Source: Candidatus Calescibacterium sp. (GTDB taxonomy: Bacteria; Calescibacteriota; Calescibacteriia; Calescibacteriales; Calescibacteriaceae). Taken from it: a DNA stretch of 64,000 nucleotides. The stretch is from positions 15,319-79,318 of the forward strand of contig JANXBU010000009.1 in NCBI GenBank assembly GCA_025060505.1, read 5' to 3'. Each line of letters starts with the position of its first letter. The first letter of the stretch is position 1. Below, one piece after another: positions 33,452 to 42,772 of this stretch. A model generated the notes under the pieces. The model saw only the letters and a program-made list of their open reading frames with translations, was not told the DNA's origin and did not search any database. The position numbers and the translations under genes are program-made.

Positions 33452-35572
33452 ATGATACAGGTCATCATCTCGATTGTGAACATAATCATATCATTAGCTA
33501 TACTTGGACTATCACTTGATTCATCTGCTCCTCGTTCTCCTTTTATAAGCGGATATCCAAATGAAATACTTATGAAACTGTACGGAAGCGTTTTTCTTGC
33601 ACTAGGATATGGTCTTATTCCACTTTCAGCAGGATTTCTTATGATAAGTCTTATTTCTCTCATAAAAAAAGAAGTTCAAACAAGATATATTGCTTTAACA
33701 GTAATGATAGCAATAGGAATATCTGCTGTAAGCTCTTATGTAAGCGTAGATTCCGGAGGAATTTTAGGATTTGAGATAAAAAAGCTCTTCGAAAGACTAA
33801 ATCTTCCACAAAATCTTTCGTTAGCTATAATAACTGGGGCAACTTTCATTTTTTCTTTTATAATTACATCTCCAATCATACTGAAAACAGCAAAAATCCT
33901 ATCTAGAAAGAAAACTATAGAATCGGTTGATCAAAACCAGGCACCAGAAGAGGATCAGCTGAAAACTGAATACAAAAGAACAGAGATAACCCTCAAAATA
34001 GATGAGACATCACACATAACAGATGTCATAAATATTATGCAGAACAATCGAGTTGAGCTAGCTGAACAAGAAGAAATGACCAGAGTTCAAGAAAACAATG
34101 AGACAGACAAAGACGAAGAAGAGTATAATGAATACACAAAGGGTAACCAGTACACTAAGGATAAAACCGAAAAAGAAAAATTTGAACTTCCAAGTCCAGA
34201 TATTTTAGATGAACCAGGTGAATCCAACTATGATCCCCCAGAAATTCTTTCAAAGACATCTCGTGAGCTTCTCCAAGCACTTGAATCATTTGGAATAAAA
34301 GGAAAAATTACATCTGTAACATCAGGACCCGTTGTGAATTTTTTTGAATTCATTCCCGAAACAGGAATTCGAGCAACAAAGATAGTTCTTCTTGGAGATG
34401 ATATAGCAATAGCAATGAGAATGCCCGGAATAAGAATCATTGCTCCTGTTCCAGGTAGCGGCGCGGTTGGATTTGAAGTGCCAAGAAAAACAAGAAGTAT
34501 TGTTCGTCTAAAAGAAGTCTTCTTCGCACAAGAAGCAAAAAAAATGAAAATACCGCTAACGATAGGAAAAGATATATATGGAAAACCTTTCGTAGTAGAT
34601 CTCCAAAAACTACCACATCTTCTTATTGCCGGAACAACTGGTTCAGGAAAAAGTGTTCTTCTGAACGCCATAATAATAAGCCTGCTTCTGAGATTTAGAC
34701 CAGATGAGCTAAAATTCATTCTCGTTGACCCCAAAATGCTGGAATTCTCTCCGTACAGTGGAATTCCGAACTTAGTTACAGATGTTGTAACAAGTCCAAA
34801 GGGAGCAATAGATGTTCTAAGATGGGCTGTGGATGAAATGTTACGCAGATACCAAACTATGAAGAAAGAATCAGCTAAAAACATAGACCACTTCGTTGAA
34901 AAGACCGGCCAAACCATGCACAGAATAATTGTAGTAATAGATGAGTTTGCCGATCTTATGGTAAGCTCTGCAAGAAAAGTTGAAGAGTATGTTATGAGAC
35001 TCTCACAAATGGCAAGAGCAGCCGGAATACATCTTATACTCACAACCCAAAGACCTTCCGCGGACGTTGTAACGGGAATAATAAAATCAAACCTGCCAGC
35101 AAGAATCGCACTGAGAGTTTCAGATAAGACAAATTCCCGTGTTATACTAGATGTCAACGGTGCGGAAACACTTCTTGGACAAGGTGATTTCCTCTTTTCT
35201 ATGCCCGGAACAACCCCTCAAAGAGGGCACGCTTGCTTCATATCTGATAATGAAATATCAAGAGTAGTTGAACATCTGAAAAAGCAAGGAGAACCAGATT
35301 ATATACAAATCATAACCGAAGATGAGGACCAAGCTTTTATGTCACCTGAATTTTTTGAAAACAAAGATCCAAAGTTCAGAGAAGCAATCGAAATAGCCAA
35401 AAACTTCGGGCAAATATCAATATCGCTTCTCCAAAGAAAACTCGGAATCGGATTCAACAGAGCAGCAAGAATAGTTGAAGAAATGGAACAAGAAGGAATA
35501 GTCAAAAAACATGATAAAAAACTCATATACGTCGGAATACAACCAAAACAAAATGAAAATCAGGAAACCTGA
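33452..35572 (+). CDS. ftsK: FtsK/SpoIIIE-type DNA translocase
   Basis: The 706-residue protein clears chromosome ends from the division septum. Four hydrophobic segments in residues 1-150 anchor it; an acidic linker (about 150-260) leads to the alpha domain (LLQALESFGIKGKI), the beta motor with Walker A AGTTGSGKSVLLNA (about 392) and Walker B VVIDEFADLM (about 493), LVDPKMLEFSPYSGIPNL, and ILTTQRPSADVVTGIIKSN. The C-terminal gamma winged helix (ISISLLQRKLGIGFNRAARI) reads KOPS-like polar sequences. Length is near the short end for the family. Confidence 0.95.
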   Translation: MIQVIISIVNIIISLAILGLSLDSSAPRSPFISGYPNEILMKLYGSVFLALGYGLIPLSAGFLMISLISLIKKEVQTRYIALTVMIAIGISAVSSYVSVDSGGILGFEIKKLFERLNLPQNLSLAIITGATFIFSFIITSPIILKTAKILSRKKTIESVDQNQAPEEDQLKTEYKRTEITLKIDETSHITDVINIMQNNRVELAEQEEMTRVQENNETDKDEEEYNEYTKGNQYTKDKTEKEKFELPSPDILDEPGESNYDPPEILSKTSRELLQALESFGIKGKITSVTSGPVVNFFEFIPETGIRATKIVLLGDDIAIAMRMPGIRIIAPVPGSGAVGFEVPRKTRSIVRLKEVFFAQEAKKMKIPLTIGKDIYGKPFVVDLQKLPHLLIAGTTGSGKSVLLNAIIISLLLRFRPDELKFILVDPKMLEFSPYSGIPNLVTDVVTSPKGAIDVLRWAVDEMLRRYQTMKKESAKNIDHFVEKTGQTMHRIIVVIDEFADLMVSSARKVEEYVMRLSQMARAAGIHLILTTQRPSADVVTGIIKSNLPARIALRVSDKTNSRVILDVNGAETLLGQGDFLFSMPGTTPQRGHACFISDNEISRVVEHLKKQGEPDYIQIITEDEDQAFMSPEFFENKDPKFREAIEIAKNFGQISISLLQRKLGIGFNRAARIVEEMEQEGIVKKHDKKLIYVGIQPKQNENQET

Positions 35573-35678
35573 TATCTTACATACAGAACCCCAAAATTCA
35601 GCCTCAATCAAATAAACTCACACTTAATTAAATCACATCATAACCATAAACTAAAATATATTTGCAAAATTTATTCAA

Positions 35679-36476
35679 ATGCTTCCGTATATCAGCATAG
35701 GAGACCTTTATCTTCCATTCTTCTCCATAGGTTTCTCCATAACCTGTCTAATTTTTTTATTCCTGAGCTTCAAATCACTTAGAAAGTATGGAATCAACGA
35801 AAACGATGCTATAAACATACCAACAATAATATGCATAGTCTCAATTCTCTTTTCAAAGATTCCATTGGGACTAATCTACAGATGGGATTTAATAGAATAT
35901 GCGAAGTTTTGGAAAACGGGACACACACTTGTAGGAGTGCTGATAATCTCAACAGCTGCAATAATCGTATATACACTGGTAAGAAAAATAAAATTTATTG
36001 ATATAGTAGCAGGACTTGTATATCCATCATTCTTCGCACTTTCATCATATAGACTACTTGTATGTTTCACAGTAGGATGCTGCTATGGATTTGAATCTCA
36101 AAAATACGGAATTGTTTTCTCCCCTGAATCTTTTGCAGGAAACGGCAATTATGTTAAACTGTTTCCGACTCAGATTGTTGAGTCAGCTCTGTTCTTTTTT
36201 TCCGGAATTATAATATATAAACTCAAAAATTTGAGCAAAGAGAAAATAATAATTACTGGACTGTTACTCCTGATACTTGAAAGGTTTATTGCAGAACAAA
36301 TAAGAGCAGATATAAAAGAAAAAATCATAAAATTTGAAAACTTTGGAATAAGTATATGGTTCCTGGCTCTCTTAATTATACTAATTATAACAGACATCTA
36401 CCTTAACTTATTAAGATATTGGATAAACGACATCAAAAGAGCAGAATACAAAATGAGAGAGGATAAAATCAAATGA
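35679..36476 (+). CDS. Lgt-like (prolipoprotein diacylglyceryltransferase family) membrane protein
   Basis: The 265-residue, roughly seven-helix protein has motifs recalling Lgt: the His in KTGHTLVG, the Arg/Gly segment SSYRLLVCFTVGCCYG, LFPTQIVESALFF (the PTQ-E motif) and LERFIAEQIRAD (RF-xx-E-xx-R). Lgt attaches diacylglycerol to the lipobox Cys of lipoproteins. The classical His-Gly-Gly and Arg-Gly-Asn-Phe-x-Asn sequences are changed, so it may be a paralogue with another substrate. It overlaps by 4 bases a lipoprotein gene and forms a tight three-gene operon. No Shine-Dalgarno. Confidence 0.65.
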   Translation: MLPYISIGDLYLPFFSIGFSITCLIFLFLSFKSLRKYGINENDAINIPTIICIVSILFSKIPLGLIYRWDLIEYAKFWKTGHTLVGVLIISTAAIIVYTLVRKIKFIDIVAGLVYPSFFALSSYRLLVCFTVGCCYGFESQKYGIVFSPESFAGNGNYVKLFPTQIVESALFFFSGIIIYKLKNLSKEKIIITGLLLLILERFIAEQIRADIKEKIIKFENFGISIWFLALLIILIITDIYLNLLRYWINDIKRAEYKMREDKIK

Positions 36477-37309
36477 GAACAAAAAAGAAAACAACAAACA
36501 AAAAAATCGCAATTCTGATGATTCTTCTAACTTTAACGCAGAACTGCAAACAAAAGAACAATACCGAAAACATCAATATCACTGAGCTCAGGAAATCAAT
36601 GAGCATAATTTATTCATTCAGCAATGCTCTGATTTTTACTTCTTATACATTCATAAAAATTTACGAACTCCTTGATATATGTGCAATCTACGAAAACGAA
36701 AAAACAAATATAAACTGTGTATTTGATTTTCGCCAACTCAAAGAAGCTAAAACTCAGGGAAAATGTGAGAAAAAATCTGGCAAGAACTTCCCGATCAGAT
36801 TAGAAAACTGCGAAATTGTATTATCAGCACAGAATTTTTATTTGGAGCTATATGGAACAGTAGAACTTTCAAAGTTCAAAGTATATTATGAAAACTTAAC
36901 CGCAAAAATAATCACTCCGGAATCATATTCAGGTTCAATTGATATATCAGAAACCTTCTCAGAAATATTCCTAATTGAATACGAGACAATAAGGTACTTC
37001 AAAATAAACGCCACAGGAAATATAGGACGAAACTCAATAAGAGCTTCAAATTACGTTGTAAGAGATGATGGATTCAATCCCATACAGATACAATTTGAAA
37101 ACAGTCACATTGAAACAAACGGATGCGCAAAACTAAATATAGAAATCACATCTGAAAATTTCATAAGCTTTTCGAAGAACTCTTGTCCACAAAATGGCAT
37201 AGTATTAAAAGATAACAAAAAAATAACATTTTTAGGAGGAGAAATTCAATATGAAGACAAAGTTGAAAGATGTCCTGAAATCCCTGAATGTCCTGTTGTT
37301 TACTTCTGA
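36473..37309 (+). CDS. Predicted lipoprotein, unrecognised
   Basis: The ATG (36473) overlaps the stop of the Lgt-like gene as ATGA, so translation is coupled. The 278-residue product has a basic start, the hydrophobic stretch IAILMILLTLTQNC and a plausible but imperfect lipobox ending at Cys25. The mature part is rich in beta-strand-like alternation (EIVLSAQNFYLELYGTVEL) and has nine or so Cys after the lipobox, with pairs near the end (CPEIPECP). I recognise no family. An extracytoplasmic, disulfide-bonded role is inferred. Its 3' end overlaps the next gene by 59 bases. Confidence 0.7.
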   Translation: MRTKKKTTNKKIAILMILLTLTQNCKQKNNTENINITELRKSMSIIYSFSNALIFTSYTFIKIYELLDICAIYENEKTNINCVFDFRQLKEAKTQGKCEKKSGKNFPIRLENCEIVLSAQNFYLELYGTVELSKFKVYYENLTAKIITPESYSGSIDISETFSEIFLIEYETIRYFKINATGNIGRNSIRASNYVVRDDGFNPIQIQFENSHIETNGCAKLNIEITSENFISFSKNSCPQNGIVLKDNKKITFLGGEIQYEDKVERCPEIPECPVVYF

Positions 37310-38090
37310 AATTTTCAATCCTTTAAGAACATTGCTACTGATTGTTATATCTTTCATACTTGCCAACTCAAAAATAGATTACTTCTCCATAAACATACCA
37401 CTGATGTATAAATCTTTTCTGAAATATCTTTTGAAATACTTTTTGCTGTGCTTTGCTGTTTTTATATTGTTTCAAAACATCGTAAGAAAGAAATTCATAA
37501 AATCAACAATACTTATCTCAGCAGTATTGTCTTTTTACATAATGAAATTTGCTGAAATGAGTTTTTTGGTTGCGCTATTTTTCCTTACTTCGCTTTATAT
37601 CTTGAAACCTTCCGGAATCAATTTGTTCATTATTCCATCGGTATTAGCCTTCTTTCTTGGAATACAAAACTCACCACCATCTTGGATAGATCTTGAAACA
37701 AAGATGTTTTTTATTCTGCCGTATGCAATATTATCTTTACAAACAGACAGAAGATCTTGGAGCGAGCTTTCTTCTATAATTCTACTCTGCTTCTTGTTTT
37801 TCGTTTCAAGACCAATTGGTATATTTTCTGGTTTGACTTTCCTTATTTCAAAAAGAATCTCTTCAATCTTTCCAAAGCTCAGATTTATTTTTTCTGCCTT
37901 TCTACCTTTTTTAGGTTTCTCATTTGGATATATCTTCTTTATTGAATTCCAAAGAGGAATACCAATAGGAGAACCATTTATTTTTCTTTCAAAAGTTCAT
38001 ATCCCAGCTATTCTCAGTGCCATATATCCTTCTTTAGCTCTCATCTTATATTCCATTCGATCTATTAAATCTAGGAAGAAAAATGCTTGA
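37251..38090 (+). CDS. Polytopic membrane protein, unrecognised
   Basis: Start at ATG 37251, inside the previous gene in another frame, is supported by AGGAGGA (37234-37240) spaced 10 bases away. The 279-residue product has about eight hydrophobic segments from residue 25 on, short loops and a basic C-terminus (RSIKSRKKNA), consistent with an inner-membrane protein. No transporter or enzyme motif is visible. It completes an operon with the Lgt-like and lipoprotein genes, so a joint role in envelope or lipoprotein handling is a guess. Confidence 0.7.
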   Translation: MKTKLKDVLKSLNVLLFTSEIFNPLRTLLLIVISFILANSKIDYFSINIPLMYKSFLKYLLKYFLLCFAVFILFQNIVRKKFIKSTILISAVLSFYIMKFAEMSFLVALFFLTSLYILKPSGINLFIIPSVLAFFLGIQNSPPSWIDLETKMFFILPYAILSLQTDRRSWSELSSIILLCFLFFVSRPIGIFSGLTFLISKRISSIFPKLRFIFSAFLPFLGFSFGYIFFIEFQRGIPIGEPFIFLSKVHIPAILSAIYPSLALILYSIRSIKSRKKNA

Positions 38091-38165
38091 TCATGCTGAT
38101 CAACTGCATGCTTAATTAATTACATACTTATATATTTGTAAAACTTGCTTTCAATAATAACCAAG

Positions 38166-38882
38166 CTACAACTCAAAGCTTTCTCCAAAAAACAGAGTTT
38201 TAGCCTTATATGATTTTATGATTTGATCAGGTGTTCCTTCTTCAATAGTTCTACCATCATACAGTAGATAAACTCTATTGCATATTTTCAAAACATCTCT
38301 AACATTGTGATCAGAAATTATAACTCCAACATTTTTTGATAAATCATCGATAATGCTAGCAACAAGATTTATTGATTTTGGATCTATACCTGCAAAAGGC
38401 TCGTCAAGAATAATGAAATTTGGAGAAAGCAACCATACTCTTGCAATTTCAACCTTTCTTCTCTCACCACCAGAAAGAACAGAAACTCTCTTTTTCATAA
38501 GTTCCTGTATCCCAAATTTTCCAACCACTTCATCTATCCTATCCACAGAAATACCGGCAATCTGAGCCGCTATCTTAAAATTTTCATATACAGAAATGTC
38601 TTCAAAGAGAGTGTTTTTCTGTGGAAGGTAGGCTATACCAAGCTTTGCCTTCTCAAAAGCAGATAAGTGTGTTATATCTCTTTTTGAACTATCATCTATT
38701 AGGTTGATCTTACCTTCATCGGCCTTATAAAATCCAGCCAAAACCATAAAAGTTGTCGTCTTCCCTGCACCATTTGGTCCGAGTATAGCTATCTTTTCTC
38801 CGACCGAACATTCAAAACTTACGTCTTTCAGAATATTTTTCTTATCTATCTTCTTTTTTATGCTTATAACTTCAAGTTTCAT
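38166..38882 (-). CDS. lptB: LPS-export-type ABC ATPase
   Basis: The 238-residue ATPase has Walker A GPNGAGKTTTF (about 35-45), Q-loop AYLPQKNTLFEDISVYENF, signature LSGGERRKVEIAR, Walker B FIILDEPFAGIDP and the LptB-type switch VIISDHNVRDVL. The Q-loop and DHNVR sequences are those of LptB rather than of amino-acid transporters. LptB powers extraction of lipopolysaccharide by LptFG. The rest of the Lpt system is not in the window. A TTGCGA-17-TTTAAT promoter ends 6 bases before ATG, suggesting a leaderless mRNA. Confidence 0.88.
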   Translation of the reverse strand: MKLEVISIKKKIDKKNILKDVSFECSVGEKIAILGPNGAGKTTTFMVLAGFYKADEGKINLIDDSSKRDITHLSAFEKAKLGIAYLPQKNTLFEDISVYENFKIAAQIAGISVDRIDEVVGKFGIQELMKKRVSVLSGGERRKVEIARVWLLSPNFIILDEPFAGIDPKSINLVASIIDDLSKNVGVIISDHNVRDVLKICNRVYLLYDGRTIEEGTPDQIIKSYKAKTLFFGESFEL

Positions 38883-38888
38883 GCTTCA

Positions 38889-38917
38889 ATTAAAGTAACA
38901 TTTTATATTTATCGCAA
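38889..38917 (-). promoter_or_regulatory. Promoter of lptB with leaderless geometry
   Basis: On the minus strand TTGCGA (38912-38917), a 17-base spacer and TTTAAT (38889-38894) lie upstream of ATG, with 6 bases between the -10 and ATG. This is the only case where both boxes look reasonable. Confidence 0.45.
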
Positions 38918-39070
38918 AGATGGAATCTATTAATAGAAAACACACCCCAAAACTAACATATGAAAAAATCCTATGTGAAGTTAGTAAAATATCCTGCAAA
39001 CAAAATTTCTGAATATTATCCTCCTGATTTTCCATGTCAATATTTTTATATAAATAGGAGGTAACAAGAT

Positions 39071-39466
39071 ATGAAGAAGATGACAAAGATAGTTTTAGCT
39101 TTATCTCTCTTTGTGGTCTCTCCAGTTTTTGCACAAAAAGATGGGAAAACTCAACAGAGCAAACCACAAGAAAAAACTCCAGCGCAACAACCGGCACAAA
39201 AGTTTGATGATAAAGCCATGATCGATTTAGCAACAAAAAAAGGATGCATGGCCTGCCATCAAATAGATAACAAACTGATTGGTCCATCATGGAAGGAAGT
39301 TTCTAAAAAATATACAGAGAAAGATGTGGACAGTCTTGTTAACTCTGTTCTAAATGGCTCAGTTGGAAAATGGGGAAATGTTCCTATGACTGCCAACAAA
39401 GGAATTGTAACAGAGGCTGAAGCAAAACAATTTGTTCTCTGGATACTCTCTCTGAAAAATAAATAA
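39071..39466 (+). CDS. Periplasmic class I cytochrome c
   Basis: The 131-residue protein has a signal peptide (IVLALSLFVVSPVFA), a Gln/Lys/Pro-rich linker (22-44) and a cytochrome c-551-like domain with heme motif CMACH (C59, C62, H63) and the likely axial Met in NVPMTAN (M106). The start is backed by AGGAGGT (39056-39062) at good spacing. It carries electrons in the periplasm; its partners are not visible, as no oxidase or bc1 gene is nearby. It is divergent from lptB. Confidence 0.92.
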   Translation: MKKMTKIVLALSLFVVSPVFAQKDGKTQQSKPQEKTPAQQPAQKFDDKAMIDLATKKGCMACHQIDNKLIGPSWKEVSKKYTEKDVDSLVNSVLNGSVGKWGNVPMTANKGIVTEAEAKQFVLWILSLKNK

Positions 39467-39631
39467 TAACTGAGCATTCTCAAAAATCAATTTAGACTCT
39501 GGTTCTGTAATACAAAATCCATAAAACAAAATAGCAATAAGGCAAAAGCGTAGGCTGTATAAAAACACTCTTGACCAGATCAAAACAAAGAATCTATGTT
39601 TTTTGGAAAATTCCGCAAATTACAACTAAAC

Positions 39632-39637
39632 TTTAAT
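39632..39637 (+). promoter_or_regulatory. Candidate -10 (TTTAAT) 7 bases before ATG
   Basis: TTTAAT, seven bases, ATG 39645 of the MBL hydrolase gene; no Shine-Dalgarno and no clear -35. Confidence 0.3.
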
Positions 39638-39644
39638 AAAATAA

Positions 39645-40424
39645 ATGAAAATAGAAGTACTTGGTGCATTTGGCTCAAAACTCAAAAATCTTGGAATGAC
39701 TTCAATACTCATAAATGATAAAGTCTCAATAGATGCGGGAAACATAGTAAGAAAAGGAGAAAAGATATTCCAACTTGAACACATCGTATTAACTCACCAA
39801 CACCTTGACCACATAGCAGATATACCGTATTTGATCGCAGAGTCATTTCCGGTAAGAAAAAATCCACTGAAAATATATACACATACAAAAGCTCTTGAAT
39901 CAATAAGCAGACATATTCTAAATACAGAAATATGGCCGGATTTTTCGAGCATAAAGATGATCGACAGAGAAGATTCATCTTTAAGATACGAAAAAATCTC
40001 ACTTGGACAAGAAATAAATATAGACGGACTAAAAATAACACCGTTTGAATCAAATCATACAGTTTTGACTTTCGGATACAAAGTTTATGATCAAAAATCA
40101 AATTGTGCTTTCCTCATAACTGGTGATACATGGAAACAAGACAATGTATGGGAAATCGCAAATTCCGACCCAGATGTTAAAGCTATATTCGTTGATGTTT
40201 CTTATCCAAAAAGAATGAGAGAACTTGGAAAAATCTCAAAACATCTTAGCTCCGATGTATTTGAAGAGGAACTGTATAAACTCAAAAGAAAAGACCTGAA
40301 AATTTACGTGTATCACATAAAACCTGCCTTCCGAAAAGAAGTAATAGATGAAATATCTGAAATAAAGAAAAGAACAAAATTTAAAATAGAAATACTAAAA
40401 GATGGCATGACATTTGAGATTTGA
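39645..40424 (+). CDS. Metallo-beta-lactamase-fold hydrolase (class II cyclic-nucleotide phosphodiesterase-like)
   Basis: The 259-residue protein has the MBL metal motif VLTHQHLDHIAD, a second His in ESNHTVLTFGY, the Asp in LITGDTW and a closing YVYHIKPA. The early GAFGSKLKNLGMTSILI and the HIKP ending resemble class II 3',5'-cyclic-nucleotide phosphodiesterases; RNase-Z-type enzymes are the alternative. Cytosolic, substrate unknown. It is a single gene between cytochrome c and the lpxH-like gene. Confidence 0.75.
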   Translation: MKIEVLGAFGSKLKNLGMTSILINDKVSIDAGNIVRKGEKIFQLEHIVLTHQHLDHIADIPYLIAESFPVRKNPLKIYTHTKALESISRHILNTEIWPDFSSIKMIDREDSSLRYEKISLGQEINIDGLKITPFESNHTVLTFGYKVYDQKSNCAFLITGDTWKQDNVWEIANSDPDVKAIFVDVSYPKRMRELGKISKHLSSDVFEEELYKLKRKDLKIYVYHIKPAFRKEVIDEISEIKKRTKFKIEILKDGMTFEI

Positions 40425-40455
40425 TAAACCAATTCTCAATTATAAAAATTATGAT

Positions 40456-41196
40456 TCATCTTTCCCAAGTCTTAATAGTTATGTTTTGACTATCCTGAAT
40501 CTCTATGTATGTTCCGTAATTTTCTGACCAGAAACCAGAATTGAGATATATTTTTCCTTCTACTTTTATAAAAGAAGGAATATGGCAATGGCCAAAAATT
40601 ACTCCATCGAGTTTTTTTTCCTTTGCTATTTGTATAGCATTTGAAAGCATAGATGAAAATATTTTGTTTCTTTTCTTTGAAGCCACAGGATGCATGTATT
40701 TCCTGCGCGATATAGATACAAAAACTTCTCCAATTCTATTTATGCTCCGATCAAAGTAGCCGTTGACCATAATTTTGAAAATCTTTTCTGTCTTAATCAG
40801 AGCCTTTCTGTATATTCTGTGAGATAACTCGCCAGAATATATATCACCATGAGAAATAAGAAATTTTTTACCATTCAACAATATCTCCTTCTCCGTTGTT
40901 CTTACAACACCCAATTCATCAAGCCAAGTCAAATGAAAATCATGATTCCCCTCAACATAGATTATCTGATTTTTTCCTTTTTCTATAACTTTTATAAATT
41001 CTTGAAAATTTGATTGCATATCTAAGTTTACTCCTATCCACAGATCGAATATATCTCCTAACAGTATTATATTCCCCTTCCTTTTGTATTCTTCCATAAA
41101 ATCAATAAATATTTTCTTCCTACTATCGTTTCGGCGAAGGTGTATGTCAGAAACTACGAATGTTTTTCCTTCAAGCTCTATTTTTGATTCACCCAT
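40456..41196 (-). CDS. LpxH-like metallophosphoesterase (UDP-2,3-diacylglucosamine hydrolase family)
   Basis: The 246-residue protein has all calcineurin-type metal motifs: VVSDIHLRRND, LLGDIFDLWIG, EGNHDFHL, LISHGDIYSG and IFGHCHIP. The DIFDLW and GNHDFH sequences are typical of LpxH, which hydrolyses UDP-diacylglucosamine to lipid X on the cytosolic face of the inner membrane. With LptB nearby, a lipid A role is reasonable. It follows the phosphohexomutase gene by 30 bases on the same strand, so the pair is probably one operon. Confidence 0.8.
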   Translation of the reverse strand: MGESKIELEGKTFVVSDIHLRRNDSRKKIFIDFMEEYKRKGNIILLGDIFDLWIGVNLDMQSNFQEFIKVIEKGKNQIIYVEGNHDFHLTWLDELGVVRTTEKEILLNGKKFLISHGDIYSGELSHRIYRKALIKTEKIFKIMVNGYFDRSINRIGEVFVSISRRKYMHPVASKKRNKIFSSMLSNAIQIAKEKKLDGVIFGHCHIPSFIKVEGKIYLNSGFWSENYGTYIEIQDSQNITIKTWER

Positions 41197-41226
41197 CTTA
41201 TTGTTCTCTGTTTATCTTTCACAGAT

Positions 41227-42633
41227 CTATTCTCTATTTTCTATACCAAAAATTTTGCAAAAAGATGATATTATTTTTTTCGTCTTTTGTTCGGAATCGG
41301 TTTCAGCATAAACCCTTAAAACAGGCTCTGTTCCAGACGGCCTTACAAGTAAAAATCCTCCGCCCTTAAACCTTATCTTGTATCCATCAATTGTTTCGAT
41401 TGTTTCAACTTTGAATTTATCTATGTTTTCAAGGTTTCCAGCTTTATCCATAACTTCTTGTTTTTTTTCATCTGATATATGAAAATCTTGCCTCAGATAT
41501 ATGTGCTTTCCGAACTTTTTCTCAATCCTTGAAATCAAAGATGAAAAGTCTTTCCCTTCCTCAAAAGAGTACTTAATAACAAGGCATGAGCAGAACAAAC
41601 TATCTCTCTCCTTCAGATGATAACTAATCCCTATTCCACCTGATTCCTCCCCAGCAATCACAGCATTATCTTCAATCATCCCTTTTATAAGATGTTTGAA
41701 CCCAACAGGAGTTGTGACGACCTCAAAACCATAAAAATTTGCCACCTTTTCAACAAGATCAGAAGCTGTAACAGTCTTGTAAACCTTCCCCTTGACATTT
41801 CTATATTTTGAAATATACTCAATAAGCATTGCGAAAACTCTGTGAGCGTCTATTATTTTACCTGTTTTTGTGCACGCGTATATTCTATCTCCGTCTCCAT
41901 CGAAAGCAAATCCATCCTTTCTGAGTTTTTTGCATGTCTGCTGCAGTGGCAGAAGAGTATACGGTGTCGGTTCAGGTTTACCGTAATCTGGAAAAAGAGG
42001 ATTAAGAGTATTTCTTATTTCAACGGCTTTTTTACCGAATATCATAGATGGGAGGCCTATACAGGCTCCGTGCATAAGATCAAAAACGAAAGTATCTATT
42101 TTCTTTAATACACCTCTTACTTCAGAATCTCTAACAACAGCTTCAACATATGGAGAGACTATATCCTCAGTTTTATAACCCCCGCTTTCTTCATACTTGA
42201 ATTTACTTTTTTTCTCATCCCATTCCGGTTTTATCTCCTGAATTATTCTCTCTATTTCAGATGTAGTTTCAGGAGAAGCAGGACCGCCGAACCATTCTCT
42301 GACTTTGTATCCATTAAACTGATAAGGATTATGAGAAGCAGTTATAGCTATTCCTCCCGAGAGTTTCTGAGAACCTATGAAAAAAGATACAGCAGGAGTT
42401 GGGCAAAATTTCTCCGACAAGAAAACTTTTATATCTTCATGAGCTAAAACAGATGCAGAAAACTTAGCAAACTCATCTGAAAGAAATCTAGTGTCATATC
42501 CAACAACAACTTCAGGATTTTTGAAATTCTTTTTTATGTATCTTGAATAAGCTAAGTTAACAAGTCCAACGTTATCAAAGGTAAACTCTTGACCAATTCT
42601 TGCTCTCCATCCATCTGTCCCAAACTTTATCAT
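41227..42633 (-). CDS. Phosphoglucomutase/phosphomannomutase family enzyme
   Basis: Start chosen at ATG 42633 (MIKFGTDGWR); the frame also opens from TTG 42645. The 468-residue alpha-D-phosphohexomutase has the phosphoserine loop ITASHNP (S100), metal loop FDGDGDRIY, sugar loop GEESGGIG and phosphate loop RPSGTEPVLRVY. It interconverts hexose 1- and 6-phosphates for cell-wall, LPS or storage sugars; motif spacing does not separate glucose, mannose or glucosamine specificity. The lpxH-like gene follows. Confidence 0.9.
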   Translation of the reverse strand: MIKFGTDGWRARIGQEFTFDNVGLVNLAYSRYIKKNFKNPEVVVGYDTRFLSDEFAKFSASVLAHEDIKVFLSEKFCPTPAVSFFIGSQKLSGGIAITASHNPYQFNGYKVREWFGGPASPETTSEIERIIQEIKPEWDEKKSKFKYEESGGYKTEDIVSPYVEAVVRDSEVRGVLKKIDTFVFDLMHGACIGLPSMIFGKKAVEIRNTLNPLFPDYGKPEPTPYTLLPLQQTCKKLRKDGFAFDGDGDRIYACTKTGKIIDAHRVFAMLIEYISKYRNVKGKVYKTVTASDLVEKVANFYGFEVVTTPVGFKHLIKGMIEDNAVIAGEESGGIGISYHLKERDSLFCSCLVIKYSFEEGKDFSSLISRIEKKFGKHIYLRQDFHISDEKKQEVMDKAGNLENIDKFKVETIETIDGYKIRFKGGGFLLVRPSGTEPVLRVYAETDSEQKTKKIISSFCKIFGIENRE

Positions 42634-42757
42634 AATAAACTTCAAAATAAACTGATGAAAAACTTTTTAGCTGTATTCAAAATTTTTTTAGAAATTCTTC
42701 AGATCAGATATACCAGATTAGTTGTGAAGATTTATAGAAATTTATTTTTTTGCAGAT

Positions 42758-42763
42758 TATAAT
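42758..42763 (+). promoter_or_regulatory. Candidate -10 (TATAAT) 9 bases before ATG
   Basis: A perfect TATAAT ends 9 bases before ATG 42773 of the GMC oxidoreductase gene; no Shine-Dalgarno. The transcript leader would be only a few bases. Confidence 0.4.
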
Positions 42764-42772
42764 AAATAGATA

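Noticed and set aside
34228-35157. 309-codon minus-strand frame
   Set aside because: Antisense of ftsK, whose motor motifs are unmistakable; the frame is Ser/Thr/Arg-rich antisense noise.
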